A stretch of 64,000 nucleotides of DNA from Strongylocentrotus droebachiensis (lineage: Eukaryota; Echinodermata; Echinoidea; Camarodonta; Strongylocentrotidae). Below, piece after piece: positions 1 to 11,900 of this stretch (its first letter is position 1; each line of letters starts with the position of its first letter). The notes beneath the pieces were generated by a model. It was not told the origin of the DNA, ran no database searches, and was given only the letters and a program-made list of their open reading frames with translations. Made by a program: the position numbers and the translations under genes. The DNA lies in NCBI GenBank assembly GCA_035222895.1, contig JAVYIG010001595.1, positions 62,001 to 126,000 of the forward strand. Direction: 5' to 3'.

Positions 1-119
1 TAAAAGATAGAGGTAGCAAAGGAAAAGCCTAGAAACATCAAACTCCTGAGATCATTAAATAGTGATTGATAGTGCCAGCGGAAATCCCTGTTGGATATTA
101 AGGAATACATCCCCGCAGA

Positions 120-560
120 TACAAAGCTCTGTAGATCCCACGATCGTCCTCCTTTCCCCACGAACAACATCCTGGAATCTGCAATCTTTAATAGTGACTT
201 TTTAGCATATTCAGTGGAAGTGTCATCTGAACGAAGCAGCAAATAAGAGTTTGGAATACTCCCCCTCAAATAGTGCCAACGGCTAAAGCTTGCTGGATCC
301 CTCAATCGTTTCCTCATTCTCAAAGAACATCCTGGAATATACCATTCTAGCGACGTTTTCATGTTGTTGCTCAAAGTGTTGTTTAAACAAGGATATCAAT
401 TAAAGCAGGGAGCGAGCTGATACGAAGAAATAATTCCCTCAAAAAATACAGAAAGGACTCAAAGGAGCATACTTGATTGCCGTCCTCCACCGCAAAGAAC
501 ATCCTGGAATATGCAATCCTAGCGAGGTTTTGGCGTCATCCCAGGAAGTGTCATCTGAAG
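120..560. repeat. Three diverged ~165-bp repeats upstream of the GALNT start codon
   Basis: The string AACATCCTGGAAT recurs at 166, 326 and 498, each time preceded by a 'cgtcctcc...caaagaac'-like pyrimidine stretch and followed by 'gcaatc..tagcga.gtttt'. Copies 1 and 3 both continue into 'ggaagtgtcatctgaa.gaagcagc'. Spacing is 160 and 172 bp. The block ends about 50 bp before the start codon, so it is either 5'UTR or proximal promoter. No TATA box is obvious. Confidence 0.7.
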
Positions 561-606
561 CAGCTTGAACGACCTGACAGCGTGAGGGATCATCTGTTGC
601 GGAAAC

Positions 607-766
607 ATGGCTAGGAGGCTTGTGTATTGTAAGGTGGTGTTAGCCACCTCCATGGTATGGTTTCTATTGGATGTCATGCTGATTATGTACTATAGTGAAT
701 GCAACAACGGTGATTCTAGGTGTAACAACCAGGCCTTAGACCACGGTGTGCCCAGAGAAATAGAGG
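607..766 (+). CDS. GALNT1: GALNT1/13-type exon 1: start codon, cytosolic tail, signal anchor
   Basis: The ATG at 607 sits in a good Kozak context (AAACATGG). The peptide starts '[18 protein letters not shown]' and runs into a hydrophobic stretch ([11 protein letters not shown]) ending at 'SEC', the N-terminal layout shared by GALNT1 and GALNT13. That likeness fixes the start. The exon ends in GAG-G followed by GTGAGT (donor at 767), phase 1; the split Gly codon is completed by GA at 2145. It is too short to be found as an ORF by length alone. No upstream in-frame extension is needed. Confidence 0.93.
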
Positions 767-2927
767 GTGAGTAGAGATCCTTGGGTCCCATCTACATGTA
801 TTTCCAAGCTCATTCATCTACAGTTAAATGTATCAACTGACTTGTTCATACATGTACACATGTACCCCTTGTTAATTTGATACTTTTTTAATTGTTGTAA
901 CTCAAGAATGAAAGGTGGACTGGTTGAACCAGGCCTTTGTTTTATACTTTTAGATAATAAATGTCACATTCTAATGTCACATTCTCAAGAAACATAAATC
1001 GGGACAAATCAACTTTTTCACATACTTTTGACAATTCCAAAACTTCAGAATTGTAAAACTGTATTTGGGCAAGTTCAAGCTATCCTGTCTCATACATGTA
1101 CATGTACATGTACTAAACCAAGTAAATATCTTACTGACCATATATATCTTAGATTATATTTCAGTATCTGAGGATTGAAGTGATATGTACATGTAAACTG
1201 ACTAGAGTTTGGATTAGACAGAATAATGTTATTGGTGTTGATTTGTATTTTTTGAGATACCAAAATATACTTGACTAAATGACTATTAAAATACAGTGGA
1301 CTTGCCCTTTTGCAATCAGTTTCTTTTATTTTTATTGATGAAGATATTACCATAATACTAAACTTGATTTTGAATGGGATGAATTCCAGGCTTCCATTAT
1401 GAAAGGGTGTGATTGAAAGGTGGATTGTGTTTCTATCGATCCCTCTTTTTAAATGTGTTTTCAAAAACATGTGCAGGACTTTACATGTCCATGAATACAA
1501 TGCACACATCTGTGCAATTCATTTATTAACCGGCAAATAGCTGTCAGTCCAATTTACTAAGTGCTTTGTCATTTTCCCACGTGTATCACCACCAGCAAAG
1601 ATCTATTCATGATTAATTTAGGAGAAAATGAAAGTCAGACATACAGGTATGTGGGTTACGGGGTGAGTTATTTTCTCAGAAGTGTCTCCCACCGCAGGGA
1701 CATGAAATAGAAAGCTAAAAAAGCCAAGAATATTTACATTCTGTTTGTGACAAAATTGTGGAGTACAACGCTTCCCTATGAAGGCAATGTTGATTTAGAT
1801 CGTGGATAAACAAGGGTATCCCTGCATGAATAAATCCAGCATAAAATTGATAAAATAGAGAGGATATACATTTGTGCAAATGTACAGTGTACATTTTTAA
1901 TTGTAACTCTGGATTCTGGAAACTTTCTTTAAAATTAGCTCTAGAAAATTCAAGATACAGTATATGCTCCATCTGATGAAAAAAAAATCATTTGGCAATA
2001 ACACACCTCTCAAGATCTGATACATGGTGAACAAATATACGTATACCAATTCTAATTTGCACCCTTCTGCAAGGCATTTTTATGATTTTATTACTTCATT
2101 GGCCAATAATCAGTGCCTCTGTTCTTCTCATTTTCTTTCTCCAGGAGGGCATGAACATGCCCCTCCCAAGCACCCACCTGCCAAGCCCCGGCACGACCCC
2201 AACGGGCCGGGAGAGATGGGTAAAGCCGTCATCATACCCCAGGACAAGGAATCGCTCAAAAACGAGATGTTTAGGATCAATCAGTTCAATTTGTTAGCCA
2301 GCGATATGATCTCAATCAACCGAACACTGCCTGATGTACGCATGGATGGGTGAGTAATGTTCGCAAACATTATTCTTGTCAGTTACGAATGTCACATACA
2401 TATGTAATACCTCGGTGCATTACCATAGCGACTGCATATCAACCGATTCTTGGCCATTACGGGTAACTTGGTCTGTCTGGCGTCGGTGTGATGGCAGTCT
2501 CATCAATTTGACTGAAACATTAATGAATGAACATGTATTTTCATGTAGGTCCTACTTGTACATGTTCATCAGGCATGTCTCCCAGTCATTGTCTTTGTTT
2601 GTACTAGGCTACTAGTGAGAAATTGCTCAGAGGCTTGAGTATGAAGAGCATGTATTATTACCTTGTAGTTTCCACACATTTCTTTTTAAGTGTGTTAGAA
2701 TTGTCTAGTTAATCTTGTTTTTTAATAGATTAGTGATACATAACATCATCTGAGCAGCAGCGAAAGCAATTCGATTGGAATATATGGGGCTCCCCTTGAG
2801 AGGACTGCTGGCCACAACAATTATCTGTACTGGATATTGTTCACAATGGTACAATATATACAACAACAAAAAATCATCATCATCATATCATCTTCATCAT
2901 CTTCATCATCATCATCACCATCAGCAA

Positions 2928-2963
<36 letters not shown>

Positions 2964-5900
2964 TATCAACATCATAATCATCATTATCATCATTATTTTA
3001 ATTTTTATCAAATACCTAATACATACTTTATTATATACTGTACATGTAGGTGTCATTTTTTGTTTATTTCTTGTAATAAACATCATGTTTATTCTTTAGT
3101 TTTGGTCCATAAAAAATACGATCATTTAATTGAATGGTCCTGATTATTATGACTACTGTCATACAAAAATATAAATATTGAGCATAATACAATTGATGCT
3201 TTCTCAATAGCTGTAGTGCAAACTTGAGCTTTAGATATTAAAACTGATCATCATTTCTATGGTCCATAGAAAATACGATCATTTAATTGAATGGTCCTGA
3301 TTATTATGACTACTGTCATACAAAAATATAAATATTGAGCATAATACAATTGATGCTTTCTCAATAGCTGTAGTGCAAACTTGAGCTTTAGATATTAAAA
3401 CTGATCATCATTTCTAAAGAGAATTGACCATGCTCTTCATCTCCATGTGGGCAAATCCAGCAATCCCTGCTCGCTTGGGCTACGTACATGTAGTTTGAGC
3501 ATCTGAGTCACAACTCAAGTGCATCTTTATTGGCAAATTAGTTTGCTAATGGGCCAAATAGCGGCTCTTTCAGGAATAAGCTGTAGTTTTAAACTTGGGA
3601 TATTTGCTTGAGTTTAATACCCCATTAATAAATGGTAAATGTAGCCCACTGTTTGCTTAGGACTTCACAATGAAGTAGTTCTTGTGAAAGCTAATTGTGA
3701 GCACACTGATATCCCTGTGTCACAATTAGAATATAATGGAAACATGCCTGATACATGTACAGGTACAATACTACATGTACATGTATATTGTTTGTTTGTA
3801 GCCAGAAGGGCATTTACTTATATCATTTATCACAGTGTTAAAGGTACTATGTCCCATTTGCAGGCCGAAAAAATGAAAAAGTTAAATTCCAACTGCATTT
3901 GAAAGATAATACTATATAGAACTTCCCTAAAAAAGGTGGGGCTTGAAAATGTCTTCAAGTGGGAAAATAACGACTATTAGTTGTCAAATCAACTTTAGGG
4001 CTATAGAGCCCAAAAGTAATAGTCTTGATTTTCAGACAATTGTACCGCATGGTCATACGTTTTATGCTGCGCAAAGATTCAATCAGTTTAATCTTGGCCA
4101 TCACAAGAAGTGGGTTATTGATGTACATGTAGACAAATGCTCATGTACCCTTTACAACTCTTTTCATGTATGTTATTACCAAAGAAGAAAAAAGCCAGTC
4201 AGTCACTCAATAGTGTCTGACAGTGAAGTCTAGCAGGTAAACGGGTTTCCTTGCATAATTTGAATATGAGGACACTGCTAACGTTTAAATTTCACAGATA
4301 GGACATACATGACATATTCATAATTCCTGCAAAGTTCTACAGCATTTGAGGTTGGCTGCAAAAGGGACATAGTACCTTTAATGCCCTTCTGTTTCTAACA
4401 GATGATGACTGAGGTGCAAATGAAATGAATGAAGCAGGAACTGAGCCTGTCATCATGCTATTCATCAACACTAATACTAAGCTAGTGCACATCATGGTGC
4501 TAATACTATTAATATGTCTAGAGGTGGATCCAGGATTTTGTTTTTAAAAAGGGGGGGGGGGGATGCAATATTTCTAAAATTTTCAGACGAAAAAAATAAA
4601 TGAAAGGGTCACAAAAGGTCATCAATGCAAAGGGTTGGGGGAGGACGGATCACATTCTTGGATCTGTGTATTGGGTTTCAAAAGGGGGGGGGGGGGGGCA
4701 CAGGCCAGATCCCTACCCCATAGTTTAATATCTGCCAGTGCTCAAAGATGCATGAAGACTCTGGATTTTTCCTGCGCATACTCTGTATAAACATAATGTT
4801 CTGTAAAACCAGACACTTTCGCAAGATAAATCTGTAATGACTGGTTAATGGGGGCCCATTATCTGCTGGAATTGGCAAGGAACATTGAACAATGTATGGT
4901 GCGTTGAGAATAATTCTACTGTCTACCGGTACTCGTATTACATGTATTTACTAGGCCTGAGTCGAAACGGTCCCCGCCTGGTCCTGGACCGTCGCGCCGA
5001 AACCCGGGTTTGAATATTCGGGTTTCGGGTTTTTCAAAATTAAATTTCACACTGATATTTTGAAATAAAGAACTAAAAATATGCAATTCACAAACTTCTA
5101 TCTCAATTTGATTTAAATAAACATGCTTTAGAAATAAATGGATATTGTGTAGGGATGTAAACACGTACGCATACATGTATATCAAGCCTGACTCGTAACT
5201 TCACTACTTCAGCTTGCCGTTACACACGCATTTTTAGAACGAACGAAAGGCACTTCTTTGTTATTTCAAGAGCTTTAAATTATTTTCCTTCATCAAAATA
5301 TCAAGGGTAAACCATTATGTTGTGGATATATTTTGACAATTAAATTAATGCCTATTAGTATTACGATTTAATTGTAATAGTCTGATCAACATTTTAGTCT
5401 TGTGTGGAACTTTCTTAACTTGCTCAGTCTTCAGTTGGTCATATTTCCACTTCCGTTTCTGAACGCACTCGGTACCACGATGCGTGATTCCTTTCTTGCA
5501 GCCTCAATATTAGAGCGATAAAAACACCTACCGTCAACTGAAACGATATCCATTTATTTTTTAAAGCATCTTCATTTAATTAAATTGATTATTTTATTGT
5601 TTTGAAAGCAGTAACTGTCTTTTCCGTCGCATTATTAGAACAACTACTTAATCTTAACTCCCGCCGCTGCATGCATACGATTTTTTAGTGTCAGTGGTGA
5701 AAATTTCGGGTACCCGGTCCCCGCCCGAAATTTTCAAGTCAAACCCGGGTTCGGCAAAACCCGTGATGACTCAGGCCTACCGGTAGTATGTACATCAAAG
5801 CCCAATACAGGTTTCTTACAAATTGGTTCAGAACGTCATTACTGTACACAAGATTTTTTTTCGCATGTACATGTACACATACAAGAACCATAATTGCAGT

Positions 5901-8900
5901 GTTGTGTATAATCAATCGTTGTGGTTCACTGCAGCCCCCCCCCCCAATCAACCCCCCATCAACCCCCCATCAACCCCCCCCCCCCCCCCCCCCGTTTTTT
6001 TACTTGCTTGTTGTTTGTTTTTTAATCTGCGTTTAAAATGAAATTCTCCTGCAGCAACTGTACAATATTATTATCTTTTTTACCAGAGCTCTTCTTCTAG
6101 TTTTCAATAGCTCCTTTGTACATTTTTACAAAGCAATGACTCATTCTATACTAGCCTCCACCCACGGTGTAGATAGAAATGTTCAATTTTGGCAATGCCT
6201 TTGTCAGCGTCACCGCCCCACTGATTGATATTAATGTTGGGATAATCTCGGTTAAATGTAGCAGGGAACTCCCACTGTGTGACCCGCTTCATACATAATC
6301 CCTCTCTATTAGATCTTAAGGGTAATGTATTCAGAGGTAGTATGTGAAAAGACTTTGTTCATGGATGTCTGGTACAATGTTGTGCAGGACATACATGTAG
6401 TGTACAAAGTCCATGTAATATGTTAATGCATGGAAAGTGCATTCATGTTATATCTAATTGCAACTTTTTACAATGGTCCCTTTCATCAGACCTATCCGTT
6501 ACATTTGTTCCCATAGGAAAAACAATTTTTTTTTCTGGCCTGTGTTGACACATACTTGTACAAACAGACAGACAAACATACATGTACACACAAATAACAA
6601 AAGAAAGAAATGGAAATGAAAATCGATACTGATTGTGATTTCTGTGTTGAATGATTTCAATCACTATTTTTTTAAAGAAAAAAGTAAGATTTACATAGAT
6701 TCATGATATTTTTTAATTTTTTTATTGGTGATTCATATCATGATATACAACTTTGAAATATCGCAATGAAAATCAGCAGCCCTTTCTTTGGTTTCATTCA
6801 TGTACAGTACCGGTAGTGTAAATAACTATATTTCCTTGATATCCACATGTACAACATGTGTTTTACATATATAAGATCTACATTATACATACCTAGTGCA
6901 TCCTTCTATAACATGCATACAGTATGTAAACTACATGTATGTCTATTAAACATCATTGATACTACATGTAGCAATCAATTTTGACTTGTTGGGATTCCAT
7001 CAATTACCATCCAGCAGTCTTTTTCAATCTACATGTACCATCCATTAAAACATTCTCCAATCTAATGGTTCATTTCCTAGCTACACAATTAAAGCACCAT
7101 CACATACCAGCACCAGAATGACATGACGTCATCTACAAGTACGATAGAACATTTCCCCATCAAAATATAAACATTACTGTCAAGGGCTCATTGCTGCAAT
7201 TTTGCTGAAATTGTTTGTCTGGCTTCGACCGTTATGACTGAGTTGCATGCGGCTGATCTGGTAGAATCGCCAAGCCTATCCGGGTTAATTTGGTGGTGCG
7301 AAAAATGAGGCGAGACACGTCTTTGCCTCACCTTTATGGATGCCCTGTAGTCCTCTATTAAAGGCTACACTTCTTGCAGACAGCAAGCAGTGAGTGATAG
7401 CAAGTGATAGTGGGCTAATATGTGTCATCCGCTGAGAGCCAGAAGGGCATGTACTGTAGGTCTGTGTGAAGGAATATGAGTTAAAACTCTTCTTGCTCAG
7501 CAGATAAATGTAAGATCATTATTAATATCTTGTACCGTTTTGAAATGCAGACCTCATTCACTTTATGAATTGATTAAATTTGTTAGACACATCAGTATAA
7601 AGTTATAAACCAATAGAAATAGACTTTTGCTAACCGGTATTTGACTTTTATCACTTCATGTAAGTATGTATGTACAGGTACATGGTAATGGTAATGAGTC
7701 TAATGACAATATGACATACAATTTTTTTCTTCTTCTAAAGCTAGTGGATGAAGTCCAAGACTCTAGGCCCATTTACACATCCCAAAGACTGTTTATTTTA
7801 AATCATCATTTTTTTTAAAACTGTCATTTACACTACTGGAAAAACCCATAACAACCCGTCAAAGGCGTCAATGTTTGCTAATTCCGATATTTGGTGAATA
7901 GTGTGCAGGCATGATTTTTCACTTCTCTGCATGCTATCGCACGGAAGCAAGGAGAGTCACGCGACCAAAACCAGAAGCATTCAACAATGTTTGAAGAGTG
8001 GGTATTTACATGTAACTGTAAAAATCAGTGAAATTTTCTGTCTGCATTTCAGATTTAGATTTTTCAATTTTTTAATTTTGTTTTGTTTGCCTGTAGTTGC
8101 TTAGCAACTGCGACAAAATATTTCCTTCTCAAAAAAGCAAGTATAAATTAGATCTAATTCCTTAGCAACCAAAATCACTTTCATAGCAACAGATGCAGTC
8201 TTTGAGTAATTATATAGTGACTCCTACTGTAATTATCTGTGCTTGCATTAGCAGTGATTAGATATTTGTAAGTGGGATTACCTTGTAGCATTGAGCTAAA
8301 GACACACAGTAGCTTGCATGCTCTTTGACTAGGTAAATAACCATCTTTGCTGCAGGTTACGTTGTGAGGCGAACAGTAGTGGCATAGTAGTGACTGTTGT
8401 CATACCTACAGTAATGATAAAATTGACATCAAATTATTACTTTATGTTTGGTCTGATGATCTAAGCTCTCGTACAAGGTCATTAATGAACACAATCATCA
8501 CATGGAGTTACCACAGCAAGCTTTTATGATAGTTCTGGTTTATACATGGGGTGGGGGAGGGGGAGGGGGAGGGGGAGGGGGAGGGGGTAGGTCCAGGTCA
8601 AAGCTACAATGTATGTGTATTTTATCTCATTTGCTACTAGCCATACCTGGGATTTCATTTGATGTGATGACTACATCAAGCTGATAGCTCTCCTCAACTC
8701 AAGCTTGAATTAGGCAAAAGACAAAACGTCAAATAAAATGATATTTTGATGTCAATTTACAAGTTCGTTCAAATTCCACAGTTCGGTAATACTTCGTAGT
8801 ACAGTGTATACAACATGTACACACGTATTCGACATATGTGGGTTTGCCCAGGGACAAAATAGCATAGTTAGTATTGTACAGGTTGCTCTTACGTCTAGAC

Positions 8901-11900
8901 CTTTGTTTTATGATGAGCACATCATGAGTCTTATGATGAGCGGTATGGATGACATGATCTGGAGCCTCAAGAATATCTGAGATGGGAAGGGACCCTGGTT
9001 TGATTGGTCGTAAATCTTACCAAGCTCTGTGGTGATGATGTTTCTGCATGTGACAAACGTACAATTGCCTTCATTTGAGGAAAGGGAGAGAAAGAGAGAA
9101 GGGGGGGGGGGGGGGGGGACAGACATACAAAGAAAAGGGGAAGGGTGGAGATAGAGTGGGTTCTTAAACAGGGAAGGAGACAGAAAGAGAGAAAGACAGA
9201 CAGGCAGAGAAAAGGGGTTGATACAGGTGAGAGGGGAGATGAAAATGTTGAGAGAGAATAGATGAAGACAGAAGGTGTAGAAATATGGGGCATTAACATG
9301 TATACAATGAAGAAAGAGAGAGAGAGAGAGAGAGAGGGAGGGGTGGGGGGGGGGTTGAGAGAGGGGTTGGGGTTGAGAGAGAGAGAGAGAGAAGAGGGGG
9401 AGGGGGTTGGGGGCGGTGAAATCAAGGAGGATCAAGAAGAAGGAGGTACTGTACATCAGACAAAATGCAAGGAAACATGTGATACACCGTCAAAATGGGT
9501 ATGAAGATGCAAGTTGATCTCATTTTTTATTAATTTGCATTTGTTAATAATGGGTTTTGCAGCAAACACAAAACTTGTTCTTGAATTATTCAAGAAAAAA
9601 CTGATGCAAGGAACATTGAAGATTGGTGGAGGAGGTGAGAGAGATATTGTGGTAAACCAGAGAAAGAGAAACGGATAGGAAAGAAAAGAGGAGAGTTAGC
9701 TGAGGGGCTAGCTAGACTAGAGATAGTTACCAGGATTTGATGAGCAAGCGGACAGGGTGTAGTCATAAATCTGTTCTGATGGATGTGTTATTGGCGTGTA
9801 GTGACATCTATTGCTGGTGCTCCATACAAAGACAGACTTTACCTTGTACCTTAGGCAGCCTGGTACAATGTACATGTAGATTCCTATGTTCCCAGGGAAG
9901 TCTTCGAAGATATCTTTATAATTTTCAAGCAAAAACAAAAGTGGTTGACCCTTAAACTTTTGTGAATATAGTTTCATGTATAGTACGTCTTGAATAATAT
10001 GGTCTTTAATTGCTTTGACAAGCATCCAAGTTTCAGTCAATTATATTGTTTCAAATGAATGAAAAGACAACATTACTACACCTTGGCCTGTAACACTGAA
10101 CTTGCAATCAATCGCCAAAATGGCGATGGCCAATCGATATCATTGATGCATGCATGCACATATTGTTTCCAGTTTGCAATTGATTGCAAACCTTTATGGG
10201 GACCAGGACATTTAAACAAAGGGAAACTCTGTATCTGCATTGTGTTTCTTTGATTTGACTATTCAATTTGCTTGCTGATAGACAGAAGGGTTTTTGACCG
10301 CTAATATATACAGTACATGTAGGTATGTATTTTGTAGAGTTTACATGCGTGTTGTCAGCAGATGGTTTGATAAAATTATGTAAGTTCTAGACAAAAATGG
10401 CTACAATAATTTTACAATGATTTGGAAATCCAATATTAAAAAAATAAATTTTAGATTTGTTTTAATTATATCTTATATTCAACAAACTGTGTATTGAAAA
10501 CTTGATTTTGCATCATTTTCTTGAACACCTTACTGAAGAATATCATAATTATAGACCTTCGCTTTTCATTTTTGTTGTTATTGCATGTAAGCATAAACTA
10601 CAATCAACTGTACTGCAGTAAACTGTATCATATACCAGCATGTACATGTCTCAGAGCATAGATTGGCTAGACACTTATTATCATTGTGGAGGAGTACTAA
10701 GTGGTCATTGAAAGAGAGCAAATGATAGTGACCTGATGTGAAGGGCTCCTGACTTGAGTCAACCATTTCTCTGCCACTGGCAAGGCTAGAAACTTACGGT
10801 AATCATGCAGCTTTTCATGTAAAGTTTATGTACCCACTACACTAAAGCCCTGTTTACATATGGTGAAGGCATGGTAGACTGCATGAAAGAATACTTGTTG
10901 AAATATGTGGCTCAAATATTCAGCTCTTCACATGGTGGTATACAATGTAGCAGGACTGCACACTGACTTTTTTGAGGAGGGGGGGGGGGGGGTGGGGGGA
11001 TCCCGATTGTTGAACATTTTAGAGTCTGTATGCATTCATTAGCCCTACATGTACAAGCGTGAGAACTTTGGGGTCAAGGCTTAGATTCGGGGCGCCCATG
11101 TGTCCAGGGAGAGAGAGAGAAAGAGAGAGAGAGAGGAGAGGGGTGAATGAAAGAGAGATCTAAAGTAGATAGCAAAAGAGTGAGAGAAAGAGAAAATAGG
11201 GAAGAGAGGAACTTACATGTAATGAGGAGCATGGGTAGAATACCAAATGATTTTGATACAAGAAGAACAACACAAGACTACATGTATATTTAACCTATTT
11301 CTTTCCAGTTTTCCTTTTGCTACTAAAAGTACATAAAGTACTTGTATTTGAACTGGTCCAGCGATTATATTTTGAAATCGGTTGGCTGGAAGCTCATTGG
11401 GCAAAGTTGATTATGTACATGTACATTTGTACGTAGTACAGTACATTGAATAAGAATTGAGTTATATTGTGAGAATTTTTGATGATAGAAATGAAGGATT
11501 TTACCCAGTCTTGCTTTAATGGCATGCACTTCACACAGGAACACATTTGCCATGAAAGTTTGGTCTTAACTTGGTAGCTACTTATATTTCTTGTCATATT
11601 TTAATATGAGGGCTTTTTAAAATGCATTAATTGTCAGGAGACACTATTTAAAGGTACTATGTCCCATTTGCAGGCCAAAAAAATGAAAAAGTTAAATTCC
11701 AACTGCATTTGAAAGATAATACTCATTTAGAACTTCCCTAAAAAAGGTGGGGCTAGAAAATGTCTTCAAGTGGGAAAATAACGACTATTACATGTAGTTG
11801 TCAAATCGACTTTAGGGCTATAGAGTCCAAAAGTAATAGTCTTGATTTTCAGACAATTGTACCGAATGGTCATACGTTTTATGTTGCGCAAAGATTCAAT

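Noticed and set aside
4923..5785. CTACCGGTA direct repeat as target duplication of the TAGGCCTGAGTC element
   Set aside because: The left copy is 21 bp away from the inverted end, and CCGGTA is common in this genome.
8908..9456. Long minus-strand Pro/Ser/Leu frame
   Set aside because: It is the translation of a GA/CT tract; all frames stay open because the sequence has almost no stop codons.
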